A stretch of DNA of 64,000 nucleotides, from positions 1 through 64,000 of the forward strand of contig JAUSNJ010000028.1 of NCBI GenBank assembly GCA_030645355.1, written 5' to 3'. Source of the DNA: Rhodoferax sp. GTDB lineage: Bacteria; Pseudomonadota; Gammaproteobacteria; Burkholderiales; Burkholderiaceae_C. A model generated the notes under the pieces. That model worked only from the letters and a program-made list of their open reading frames with translations. It ran no database searches and had not been told where the DNA came from. Below are positions 1 to 8,225 of the stretch, in pieces (position 1 is the stretch's first letter; every line of letters begins with the position of its first letter). Position numbers and translations under genes: made by a program.

Positions 1-334
1 GGGTTTGCTCCAGGTCCATCTGGCAGCCTTCGATGACGGCCTGCAAATGGCGTTGCTCAATGCCAAATTCTGCGGTCAGCGGCATCAGGGCCTGCATCAC
101 CGGATGGCTGGGTTGGCCGGCGAAGGACTTGGCCACTTCGGACTGCCACCAGGCCAGCTTGGTCTGGGCCACACCGGCATCCACCATGTCGTCCACCACA
201 TCGTCGACCTCGCGGCAGAAGGCGTAGAAGGCGGTGATGGCGGCGCGTTTGGGGGCTGGCAGGAACAAAAAGGCGTAGTAGAAGCTGCTGCCCGAGGCGG
301 CGGCTTTTTGCTGGACGTATTGCGCGGGATTCAT
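1..334 (-). CDS. hpnD: Presqualene diphosphate synthase HpnD (N-terminal part, runs off window)
   Basis: The first 111 codons of a trans-isoprenyl diphosphate synthase of the squalene/phytoene synthase family are visible; the rest lies left of the window. The protein begins MNPAQYVQQK and carries the Asp-rich Mg-diphosphate binding motif DDVVDD at residues 44-49, preceded by AFYAFCREV, which is typical of HpnD. HpnD condenses two farnesyl diphosphates to presqualene diphosphate in the HpnCDE route to squalene and hopanoids. hpnC lies upstream on the same strand, but a 358-bp gap filled with hairpin repeats separates them, so co-transcription may be disturbed. The start ATG at 334 is the first in-frame Met of the conserved region. 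Confidence 0.85.
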   Translation of the reverse strand, partial: MNPAQYVQQKAAASGSSFYYAFLFLPAPKRAAITAFYAFCREVDDVVDDMVDAGVAQTKLAWWQSEVAKSFAGQPSHPVMQALMPLTAEFGIEQRHLQAVIEGCQMDLEQT

Positions 335-410
335 ATGCGGTTATTGTCACCCAGAGTGGGGGTCCGAATTCCGTTGGGTCGCGGCTTGTGTTGTCTCGGT
401 TTGTCTCGTT

Positions 411-502
411 GGATCAGGTGGGCTACGTGTTTTGCTTCGTGTCCCCCGCCCGCTGCGCGGGCTCCTCCTTGACCTACGCAAAACACGCAACCCACCTGAT
501 CC
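411..502 (+). repeat. Hairpin repeat family P, copy 1
   Basis: A 92-bp palindromic element. The 25-bp outer arms (411-435 and 478-502) are complementary at 23 of 25 positions. They flank a 42-bp core with the strings cgtgtcccccgcccgc and gggctcctccttgacct and its own small GC stem. The core is shared with copies 2 and 3, while most of the outer arm sequence is not. Confidence 0.85.
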
Positions 503-560
503 GCCCGCAGCACTGGTGTGCCGACCCAGAAAAACTGGAAACCGAAACGCCGCTCGTAGC

Positions 561-660
561 AGAAGGGATGGGCGTGGGCAGTGTGTTCTGCGTAGGTCAA
601 GGAGGAGGCCGAAGGCCGGGGGACACGAAGCAGAGCACACTGCCCACGCCCATCTCTTCT
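561..660 (-). repeat. Hairpin repeat family P, copy 2 (inverted)
   Basis: A 100-bp palindrome with 31-bp arms (561-591 and 630-660) that are complementary at 29 of 31 positions. The 38-bp core is the reverse complement of the copy 1 core and is slightly shorter, with a ggccgaaggcc inner stem. On the plus strand the core reads gtaggtcaaggaggagg, which includes a Shine-Dalgarno-like purine run. Copies 1 and 2 face each other about 60 bp apart. Confidence 0.85.
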
Positions 661-692
661 GCGTGCTCAGAACAGAAGTCAGATGGCCCCTG

Positions 693-1565
693 TCACATCC
701 ACACTGCCCTCCACAGCATCACCGGAAAATCCCACCAACGCAGGGTCGGGCGCTGGTTCAGCGTGGCGTAGTGCAGGGCCTCGATGCGGTCCAGTATGCG
801 CAGGCCGCCTTGCACCACCAGGCGCAGCTCCCACCCCGCGCGACCCGGCACCTGGTGCACAAGGCTTGAGCCAAATTGCATGCTAGCCCTCGCCGTTGCT
901 ACGCAGTGTGCTATCAGTTGCGTAGCGTTATGGGTTTGGCGCTGCGCCAGGATGTCGGCCTGTGACACGCCAAAACGCATGCAATCGTCCTGCGGCAAGT
1001 AGTAGCGACCGCGGGGAATGTCCACGCTCAGGTCTTGCCAGAAGTTGATGAGCTGCAACGCGCTGCAAATGGCGTCGCTGCGCTGCAACGCCAGCGCATC
1101 GGTCACGCCGTAGAGGTGCAGCAACAGACGGCCCACCGGGTTGGCAGAGCGGCGGCAGTAGTCCAGCAGCTCGGCGTGGCTGGCGTAGCCTTCTGCGGCC
1201 GCAGACTTGCGTGTGTCCTGCACGAAGGCGTCGAGCAGGTCGTGCAGCAACTGGGGGGGCAGGTGATGCGTCTGCAGCGCGACCTGCAAGGGACCGAAGA
1301 CCTGGGGCCAGCGGGCGCTGCTGGGGCCAACGGTTGCGCCACTTGCCGCCGCGCAGCTTGCGACCAGGTCCTGGCGATAGGCCTGCAGTTCTTCAATCCG
1401 CTGTGCCGCGGTGGCGTCACCTTCGTCGGCGATGTCGTCGGCCGTGCGAGCAAAGTGGTAGATGGCGGCAATAGGCGCGCGCAAATGGGCGGGGCACAGG
1501 AAGGACGCGACCGGAAAGTTTTCGTAGTGGGTGATGGGCGCGGGGCTGGCCTGGGGTGCGTGCAT
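693..1565 (-). CDS. hpnC: Hydroxysqualene synthase HpnC
   Basis: A 290-residue squalene/phytoene synthase family enzyme, normal for HpnC, which converts presqualene diphosphate to hydroxysqualene in the HpnCDE pathway. The first Asp-rich motif is DDIADEGD (residues 43-50). The second metal-binding region is INFWQDLSVDIPRGRYYLP (around 173-191). hpnD follows on the same strand after a repeat-filled gap. Residues 213-228 are encoded by a copy of the dispersed 44-bp repeat (884-927), read antisense, after the second motif and apart from the catalytic residues. The start ATG at 1565 gives the usual short N-terminus before the ITHYENFPVAS segment. Confidence 0.9.
   Translation of the reverse strand: MHAPQASPAPITHYENFPVASFLCPAHLRAPIAAIYHFARTADDIADEGDATAAQRIEELQAYRQDLVASCAAASGATVGPSSARWPQVFGPLQVALQTHHLPPQLLHDLLDAFVQDTRKSAAAEGYASHAELLDYCRRSANPVGRLLLHLYGVTDALALQRSDAICSALQLINFWQDLSVDIPRGRYYLPQDDCMRFGVSQADILAQRQTHNATQLIAHCVATARASMQFGSSLVHQVPGRAGWELRLVVQGGLRILDRIEALHYATLNQRPTLRWWDFPVMLWRAVWM
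884..927 (+). repeat. 44-bp dispersed repeat family T, copy 1 (inside hpnC)
   Basis: Starts with tagccctcg and is exactly 44 bp long like the other six copies. Its right end diverges (tagcg instead of tagca). It lies in frame inside hpnC, antisense to the gene. Confidence 0.7.
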
Positions 1566-1610
1566 TGGGGGGATTTTGCCAGCAGGTGATCTACAGACCA
1601 GCCCATGTCA

Positions 1611-4600
1611 TCAGATCCGGTAACGCAGCAGCGCCCACAGTGTGGGCTGTTCGTCGTTGCGAAGGTCCCTCTGCACGGTGCCGGTAAAGCTCCAGCGTCG
1701 GTCGGAAGACTCCCAGCTGTGGGCCAGTGCCAGACTCCAGCCAGCCGGTCGCTCCACCCAGTTGGCCTCGTCACTGTAGAGTCTGTCGCGCCACGTCATC
1801 CGCAGCAGCGAGAAGCTGCGCGCCTCATGGCGCCAGGTGGTCTGAATCAAAGCCACGTCGCGGGCAAAACCGGGCAGCAGGTTGCCCACGTAGCCCGCGC
1901 CGGTGTTGCGCGAGTCGGTGCGCTGGTAGCTGCCCAGCACGCTCCAGCGTGGCCCCAACAGGTGGTTGGCGGACACGCTGGCCTGCGCCAGGTCGCCCTG
2001 GCCGAAGATCGGTGTTGCGTCGTAGGTGTTGAGCGTGGTTTGCGCGTTCAGCACCACCGGTGCAATGGTGGTCACGTTGTCGAACAGGGCGCCCATGTCC
2101 TGCGCAAACAGACGTCCGTTGGTCGCCACCAGGTTGCTGATACTCTGGCCCGACAGGCTGGCACCGACAAAGGTCGCTGGCCCTACCTCCCAGTCGAGTT
2201 GCAGGGCGTGCTTGCGTGCGTAGCTGCCCGCCATCTGGTACTGGTTGTCCACCGCAATGGCCCCGGTGGCCACGGGCGCCAGTGTGTGCGTGCCGGGCGC
2301 GTGCAGGCTTTCCTGGTAGGCCCAATGCAACGCGCGGCCGGGTCCGAAACGCAGGCTGGCTCCTACACGTGGCAGCAGCTTGCGGCTGTGTTCGGCGCCC
2401 TCTTCATTGGGGGTGAACAGGTCCTGGCCGGTGGCGGTGTCGGTATAGCGGTCACCCTTTTGCGCGTTGAACCGTGGCCAATAGGCTTCAGCCGTCCAGC
2501 TCCAGGCGCCACTGCGCCATTCGCCGGCCACCCATGGCATGTCGTATCGTTCGGTGTTGGTGAAGGGCGACGTGACGTCGGGGTCCGAGATGGCACTGCC
2601 CGTGTCGCGGTCCACCCGCTCCCAGCCTGCGCTCACGCGGTGCGAACCCCACATCACGGTGTGGCGCAAAAAAAGGCCTTTTTCGTCGCTCTGGTAGCGG
2701 TAGTCCTGCGGACCATAGCGTGCATCGTCGATCACCAGGCCCGTTGTTTGACGCCCGCTGTGGGCCTTGATCCAGGTCTGGCTATCGGCCGACCAGCGCC
2801 ACGAAGCGCCGGCATCGGTGCGCCGGTTGCGGGTCTCAGCGTCGCCGGTAAATGCTTGGCCGTTGCCAAAGTCCAACCCGTCCGGAAAGCGGTAGCGCAG
2901 CGTGGTGTCGCCATGCAGCAAGAAGACCGAAAGGCTGTCAGTGGGCTTGGCGCCCAGCGCCACATTTATGCCGGGTGAAGACAACCGATACTGGGACGAC
3001 GGTGGCCCCTCGCGCGGCCAATATTGCACATCGTCGCCACGTACCAGCCAGGCCACGGGCACGGTGCCCGCCGCGAAGCCGCGGTAAACCACATCGACTG
3101 TGGCGTTGTGGCGCAGCGGGTTGCTCTCGGCACTCGCACCCATAGACCATTCGCTGCCGGTGGATAGCAGCAGAGGCGCACGCTTGTCGCTCGCCCCAAA
3201 GACCGTGGGGTCGCTCAGGTAGCCCTGGAACAGCTCGGAGCGGCGGCTGAAATCACTTTCGTATCGGTCAGACAGAAAAAAGTGGCTACCGGCCCACAGC
3301 GGGTAGTAGGACGCATTGGCGTAGGCCCGTGCCCAATGCTCCATGCCGAAGTCGCCCAGCGCCTTGCCCAGGTTGGCCGAGCCTTGGCTGTCGGACGCCA
3401 GCGGGTTCAGCGACTTGAGGTAGGGCAGCCGCACTAGCGCTTCGCGTGCCGCGGCAATGGCCTGGGTGGGGTCACCGCTGTCGTTGCGCAGCATGGCCTC
3501 GATCTGCCAGGGCAGCGGGTCATTGGGGTCGGCCAGGCGCGCCCGGTCCAGCGAATCCAGCGCAGCGCCGCGCTCGCCCAGCGTGTATTCGGCCACCGCC
3601 AGCCAGACCTGGGCACGGGCGTAGCGCGGCTCGATCACCAGGGCCTTGAGCAGATGGGTGCGCGCGGCCTCGGCATCGCCCTGCTTCAGGGCCAGCAGAC
3701 CCGCGCCGGCCAGGCTCACATAGTCATCCCCCGTGCGGGCCAGCGCGGCGTCAAAGCCGGTGCGGGCTTCTGCCAGTTGCAGGGCCTCGGTGGCGGCCGT
3801 GGCCTGCTCGCCGCGGTAGCTGGGGTTGTCGGGTGCCAATGCCACGGCCTGCGCCAGTGCCACACGGGCGGCGCGCAGATCGCCGCGTTCCTGCAGCGCG
3901 CGGCCCAGCGCCCACTGCGCGGCGGCGCGCTGGGCATCGCCCTCGGCGCGGGCCAGGGCTTCGCGGTACAGCGCCAGCGCGGCGTCGCCATGTCCTTGCA
4001 GCCGCTGCCAGTCGCCATCGGCCAGCAGCAGTTCCACGGCTGTGGGCGCGGCCGCGCGGCTGGTGTCGAGCCAGGTGCGGGCCTCGGCGCCGCGGTCCAA
4101 AGCCATCAGCAGATCGGCCCGGCGCGCCGCCGTACGTGGGTCCTGTGTGCGCGTCCACGCGTTACGCAAGCGGGCTTGTGCGGCGTCGAGCTGTCCTTCA
4201 AAGACCTCCAGGTCGGCCAGTACCAGGTCCACCACCGCGCCACCTTCGCCGTTGGCAGCCATCGCCAGCAGCCGGGCCCGCGCCTCGGTCCATTGCCCGG
4301 CGCGCAGGTCTGCTCGCACGGTGGCCAGCGGTGCCGCAATATCGGCCCTTTGAAACTCTGCCCAGCGCGTGTCGTCTCCCGGGTAGGCCGCCACCCACTG
4401 CACACGCTCGCGCGGGCTCACCAGCAGGCGCTTGACGGGGGCCTTGCCCGGCTCCGCGTAGCCCTGCTCGGCGGGGCCTAGCTGCACGCTGCCATACGCG
4501 TTGGAAAGGTCCACCTGCCCCGACAGCACCGTCAGTGTTGTGCGCCCGACGGCGTCCACCTCGACATCCCAATCCGTGCCACGCACCACGGCCAGCGCCG

Positions 4601-5006
4601 CGGGGGTTTGCAGCTGCAGGGCGGCGGGGGTTTTCTTGGTGCGTGCCCACAGGCGCCCGGCGGCCAACTCCAGCAAGGTGCGTGAGGCTTGCGATTCGCA
4701 CAGGCGCAGCTGCGCGTTGGATGACATGCGGATCTGCGTGCGGTCTGCCAGCAGCAGCGCGGCGGATGACAGTGCCAACGTGCGCATATCGGCTCCGGCG
4801 CCCAACTGCTGCGCAAGCGTGGCGCTCGACCACGGTTCCATCCCGGGTGCTCGGGTCTGCCCCTGCCCGGCCAGGGCCACGATCTGCGCCGCGACGGCGT
4901 CGGGCGCCAGCGGCGTGCCCGCGCATTGTGCCCAGGCAGCGGGGACGCTCAGAGCACCGAGCGCTAGGGCCAGCGGGGTCATCCGGAACAGGCGATGTGA
5001 AGACAT
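1611..5006 (-). CDS. FecR-domain, TPR-repeat outer-membrane beta-barrel protein
   Basis: A 1131-residue exported protein of unknown specific function. It has a signal peptide (residues 1-26, LALALGALSVPAAWA). A FecR-like domain follows (about 70-185, with VVRGTDWDVEV and TLTVLSGQVDL). Next is an Ala/Leu-rich TPR array (about 205-530), and then a long C-terminal part rich in alternating aromatic and polar residues that ends in LWALLRYRI, consistent with an outer-membrane barrel. It begins 27 bp after the CHASE2 cyclase gene on the same strand, so the two form a probable operon. This pairing suggests an envelope signalling or secretion system, but that is inference. The start is the ATG just before the signal peptide. 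Confidence 0.75.
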   Translation of the reverse strand: MSSHRLFRMTPLALALGALSVPAAWAQCAGTPLAPDAVAAQIVALAGQGQTRAPGMEPWSSATLAQQLGAGADMRTLALSSAALLLADRTQIRMSSNAQLRLCESQASRTLLELAAGRLWARTKKTPAALQLQTPAALAVVRGTDWDVEVDAVGRTTLTVLSGQVDLSNAYGSVQLGPAEQGYAEPGKAPVKRLLVSPRERVQWVAAYPGDDTRWAEFQRADIAAPLATVRADLRAGQWTEARARLLAMAANGEGGAVVDLVLADLEVFEGQLDAAQARLRNAWTRTQDPRTAARRADLLMALDRGAEARTWLDTSRAAAPTAVELLLADGDWQRLQGHGDAALALYREALARAEGDAQRAAAQWALGRALQERGDLRAARVALAQAVALAPDNPSYRGEQATAATEALQLAEARTGFDAALARTGDDYVSLAGAGLLALKQGDAEAARTHLLKALVIEPRYARAQVWLAVAEYTLGERGAALDSLDRARLADPNDPLPWQIEAMLRNDSGDPTQAIAAAREALVRLPYLKSLNPLASDSQGSANLGKALGDFGMEHWARAYANASYYPLWAGSHFFLSDRYESDFSRRSELFQGYLSDPTVFGASDKRAPLLLSTGSEWSMGASAESNPLRHNATVDVVYRGFAAGTVPVAWLVRGDDVQYWPREGPPSSQYRLSSPGINVALGAKPTDSLSVFLLHGDTTLRYRFPDGLDFGNGQAFTGDAETRNRRTDAGASWRWSADSQTWIKAHSGRQTTGLVIDDARYGPQDYRYQSDEKGLFLRHTVMWGSHRVSAGWERVDRDTGSAISDPDVTSPFTNTERYDMPWVAGEWRSGAWSWTAEAYWPRFNAQKGDRYTDTATGQDLFTPNEEGAEHSRKLLPRVGASLRFGPGRALHWAYQESLHAPGTHTLAPVATGAIAVDNQYQMAGSYARKHALQLDWEVGPATFVGASLSGQSISNLVATNGRLFAQDMGALFDNVTTIAPVVLNAQTTLNTYDATPIFGQGDLAQASVSANHLLGPRWSVLGSYQRTDSRNTGAGYVGNLLPGFARDVALIQTTWRHEARSFSLLRMTWRDRLYSDEANWVERPAGWSLALAHSWESSDRRWSFTGTVQRDLRNDEQPTLWALLRYRI

Positions 5007-5033
5007 GGGAGGGCCTTTCGTCTTGGGGGAGGG

Positions 5034-7037
5034 TCAGGATTTGTCCAGCGCACGGGCGCTGAAGGGGGAAACCGCGCCGGGCGTTTGTGCGGCGCTGTCG
5101 GAGTTGCTGTCGGTGTTGGCCAGCACCTGCACCCGGCTGTGCAACTGGTTGGCATGGGCGAGCCACTGCGGGGCCAGCGAACGGGCATGTGCCTGCCAGG
5201 CCGCGCAGCACAGCAGTGCCTGCGCCCACTCGCCCGCCTGCAGATGGCCATGGAGTGCCCGGCTGATCGCCACCAAAGCCGGGTCATCACAGAGGGTGTA
5301 GACATCGATGCCGGCACTGCGCCCGGCCAGCACCACCGCGTCCAGCCACAGCAGGTGGGCATGTTCCGCACTGTCGGCGCTCAGGGCATTGCGTGTGGCG
5401 GCCGACAACAAAATGCCCGTGCCAAAGACCTTGTTGGCGCCTTCCAGCCGGGCGGCGGTGTTTACCGCGTCGCCCACTGCCGTATAGGTGAAGCGCTCGT
5501 GCGAGCCCAGGTGGCCAACCGCCGCTTCGCCGGTGTGCAGGCCGATGCGCAACTGCACTTTCCCAAACGGTGTGCCGGCCCACTCGTCTCGCAGCGCGAC
5601 CATTTCAACCTGCATGGCCTGGGCGCAGGCCAGCGCGCGCTCGGCATGGGCCGGGTCGGGCAGGGGCGCGTTCCAGAACGCCATGACCGCGTCGCCAATG
5701 AACTTGTCCAGCGTTCCGCCGTGCTGGTGCACGGTGCGCGTCATGCGGGAAAAGTAGGCGTTCAGCGCCTGGGCCACGGCCTCCGGCGGCAGGTGCTCGC
5801 TGGCGGAGGTGAACCCCGCCAGGTCGGAGAACAGCAGTGTGAGCACGCGGCGCTCGCCCCGCAGGGCCGACTCCGCGCCCGAAGCGGCCAGCGCGTCGAC
5901 CACGGCTGGTGGCACGTAACGGGCAAAGTCATTGCGCAGCTGCTCGCGGCGACGGCGTTCGCGCCAGTAGCTGTCAGCCGCGCCCACGTTTAGGTGCAGG
6001 GCCAGACCGGCCAGCGTGGGCAGCGTGCTCCACCACACGCCCGTCAGATACGCCCACAGCCCGCCCCCCAAGGCCAGCAGCGCCAGCAGCAGACTGATCC
6101 ACACCGCGCGCCAGCCCGCCCAACGGCGGGTCAGCCCCGCCACTACCCCCATCGCCAGCGTTGCCTGCAGAGCCGGCCCCGCAGGGTGGGCCGGCACGAC
6201 CCAGTCACCCGCCAGGCCATTGATCAGGGCCGTGGCATGCAGGAACACGCCCGACTGCGGGCCACCACCCAGCTCACGCAGGGGGGTGGCAAACTGGTCC
6301 ACGCTGTCGACCGGCGTGTGCTGGCCCAGCAGCACCAGCCGCCCCTGCAACGCGCCGGGGGGCAGCATGGCGACCGGGTCCAGCGCCTGGGTGTAATGGG
6401 CATAGGGCAAGGGCACTTCGGGTGCGTAGTAGCGCAGCAGCGCGCCGGGTGGCGGGGGCGTAAAGGCACGGCCCCCGCTCTGCGCCAGCACGCGCCACAG
6501 CGCATCGTCCTGTGCGGGCGCACGGCGCAGCACGCCGTCATCGTCTACGTCCAGTGCCACGCTGCCGTGGCGCGCATCTGGAAAGACGGTGGGCACGGTC
6601 TGCCGGTACTGCGCCACCTGGGAGCTCTGCACGGCCACCTCCGCGCTGGCCAGCACCACGGGCATGCGGCCCTGCAGCGCCTGGGCCAGCGCCGCGTCGT
6701 CCGCGGCAGACTGGGGGACGCCAAACAGCATGTCGATACCCAGTGCAGCAGTGCCCGCCGCCGAGAGTGCGTCTACAAGTTGGGCGTGGAGGCGGCGCGG
6801 CAGGGGGGGGGCCAGGTTCAGTGCGGCCAGGCTGGGTTCGTCCAGACCCACCACCAGCACACCTGCGTCCGGGCGAACCGGGGCGGTCAGGCTGCTGAGC
6901 AGGTCGTATTCCAGTCGCTGCACAGGCACCCACACCGGCGTCACATGCAGCACGGCCAGTAGCCCCAGGGCGAGCAGCAGTCGCAGCGCCCAGGCCCGCC
7001 ATGCATCTATCTCAATCGATACCGGATGGCTCGCCAT
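5034..7037 (-). CDS. CHASE2-domain adenylate/guanylate cyclase
   Basis: A 667-residue inner-membrane class III nucleotidyl cyclase. An N-terminal membrane helix is followed by an extracytoplasmic CHASE2 sensor (about 30-310). Two to three further membrane helices come next (about 290-370). The C-terminal catalytic domain has the two metal-binding Asp residues in LLFSDLAGFTS (Asp405) and FIGDAVMAFW (Asp449), and the TAVGDAVNTAARLE segment. I chose the ATG at 7037, not the upstream frame-opening codon at 7289, because it has a GGGAGAGGGA ribosome-binding site and directly precedes the first helix. It is probably the first gene of an operon with the FecR-TPR protein. Whether it makes cAMP or cGMP cannot be read from the sequence alone. 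Confidence 0.85.
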   Translation of the reverse strand: MASHPVSIEIDAWRAWALRLLLALGLLAVLHVTPVWVPVQRLEYDLLSSLTAPVRPDAGVLVVGLDEPSLAALNLAPPLPRRLHAQLVDALSAAGTAALGIDMLFGVPQSAADDAALAQALQGRMPVVLASAEVAVQSSQVAQYRQTVPTVFPDARHGSVALDVDDDGVLRRAPAQDDALWRVLAQSGGRAFTPPPPGALLRYYAPEVPLPYAHYTQALDPVAMLPPGALQGRLVLLGQHTPVDSVDQFATPLRELGGGPQSGVFLHATALINGLAGDWVVPAHPAGPALQATLAMGVVAGLTRRWAGWRAVWISLLLALLALGGGLWAYLTGVWWSTLPTLAGLALHLNVGAADSYWRERRRREQLRNDFARYVPPAVVDALAASGAESALRGERRVLTLLFSDLAGFTSASEHLPPEAVAQALNAYFSRMTRTVHQHGGTLDKFIGDAVMAFWNAPLPDPAHAERALACAQAMQVEMVALRDEWAGTPFGKVQLRIGLHTGEAAVGHLGSHERFTYTAVGDAVNTAARLEGANKVFGTGILLSAATRNALSADSAEHAHLLWLDAVVLAGRSAGIDVYTLCDDPALVAISRALHGHLQAGEWAQALLCCAAWQAHARSLAPQWLAHANQLHSRVQVLANTDSNSDSAAQTPGAVSPFSARALDKS

Positions 7038-7310
7038 TCCCTCTCCCTTGTGCGAGTGGTTCACGAGTGGTTCGCGCGCTGCCTGCGCACTATTCTCAAG
7101 CAGTATGCGCTCCAATTGGCTTTGCGTGAAGACCCGAATACCCCACTTCGGCGTCAGCCGGCTCCTGGCCCCGGCGAGTTGCGATGCATGCCATGAAATC
7201 AGCACTCTGTCGCATGGCGCTGGCTGTACGCCGGCGCCGGCCCTACAGTCGCGCCCACCCATCCAATGGCATAGCAACCGATGTCTCAACCCCTTTCACT
7301 GAAGGATCAC

Positions 7311-8192
7311 ATGACCACTTCCATCTACCTGGGCGGCTCTGCGGCCGTACCGCTGGCCCAACGCATCCTGCGCTTTCCCGTCACCCGCATCGTTCTGGCC
7401 CTCATCTTCTTTATGGTGCCGTTCCTGCTGATTCAGGCCGGTGCCACCCATTTCTTTGAAGAGAAGCTGTTCTCACGCCTCGGTCAGTTGCTGGGGGCCT
7501 GCATGGGTTGCCTGTCGTATGCGTTCTACGTGGTCAAGATAGAAAAGCGCGCGGTGTCCGAGCTGGCGTTCAAAGGCGCCTTGCGGGAGTACTGCGCCGG
7601 CTTTGTGCTGGGCGGATTGATGGTGTGCCTCTCCGTGGCGGCCATCGCGGCGTTGGGAGGGCTGCGTACGCTGTCCGTCGCGAGCGGTAGCATCATCGCC
7701 TTGCCACTGCTGATGCACATCACCGTGGGGCTGATTGAAGAAATGGCGATGCGCGGCATTTTCTTTCGGGTTCTGCAGGAGTCTCTGGGCAGTTGGCTGG
7801 CGCTGCTGGCGTCGGGCCTGGTGTTTGGTGCCATGCACCTGGTCAACGACAACATCTCCGCACTGGCCATCGCCAACATCACGGTAGCGGGTGTTTTCTT
7901 CGCCGCGGCCTTTTTACTGACGGGGCGCCTGTGGTTGTGTGCGGCCCTGCATGCAGGCTGGAACTTCTTTCAGGACGGCATTTTCTCGTTGGCGGTGTCG
8001 GGCCACGAGGTGAAAGCAGGCTTGTTCGTGACCGAACTCGGTGGACCCGATTGGTTGACCGGTGGAGCATTCGGCATCGAAGGCTCGGCTGTTGATTTGG
8101 CGTTTGTGGTGTTGGCCAGTGCTGCCTTGGTGTTGCTGGCCTGGCGCCAGGGCCGCATCGTGCGCCCCAGTTGGGCGCGCAGCAGGGGGTGA
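7311..8192 (+). CDS. CPBP-family intramembrane metalloprotease
   Basis: A 293-residue polytopic membrane protein of the CPBP (Abi/CAAX protease-like) family. It shows the three family motifs: EEMAMRG (EExxxR type), FGAMHL (FxxxH) and ALHAGWNF (HxxxN). These form the metal site inside the membrane. Seven to eight hydrophobic segments are visible. The ATG at 7311 is preferred over 7281 because GAAGGA sits 4-9 bases upstream. The gene is divergent from the cyclase and convergent with the GNAT-like gene. The substrate is unknown; bacterial members process prenylated or other membrane proteins, or act in bacteriocin self-immunity. Confidence 0.85.
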   Translation: MTTSIYLGGSAAVPLAQRILRFPVTRIVLALIFFMVPFLLIQAGATHFFEEKLFSRLGQLLGACMGCLSYAFYVVKIEKRAVSELAFKGALREYCAGFVLGGLMVCLSVAAIAALGGLRTLSVASGSIIALPLLMHITVGLIEEMAMRGIFFRVLQESLGSWLALLASGLVFGAMHLVNDNISALAIANITVAGVFFAAAFLLTGRLWLCAALHAGWNFFQDGIFSLAVSGHEVKAGLFVTELGGPDWLTGGAFGIEGSAVDLAFVVLASAALVLLAWRQGRIVRPSWARSRG

Positions 8193-8225
8193 GGCGGCGC
8201 TGCACGCCTGGCGGCAAGCTTGGGG

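Larger units (their letters stand above)
335..692. other. Intergenic gap between hpnC and hpnD, occupied by two hairpin repeats
   Basis: No credible gene is seen here. The gap holds two copies of a hairpin repeat, in opposite orientation (411-502 and 561-660). Several short reading frames cross the region, but their translations simply follow the palindromes. hpnC and hpnD are normally adjacent, so the gap looks like a result of repeat insertion. Confidence 0.7.

Noticed and set aside
411-660. CRISPR array
   Set aside because: The repeats near 400-660 are two inverted hairpins in opposite orientation, not regularly spaced direct repeats, and no cas genes are present. No CRISPR was seen anywhere in the window.
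1605-2978. 457-codon plus-strand frame opposite the FecR-TPR gene
   Set aside because: It is antisense to a protein with signal peptide and FecR motifs, has no motifs itself and is a frame artefact of high GC.
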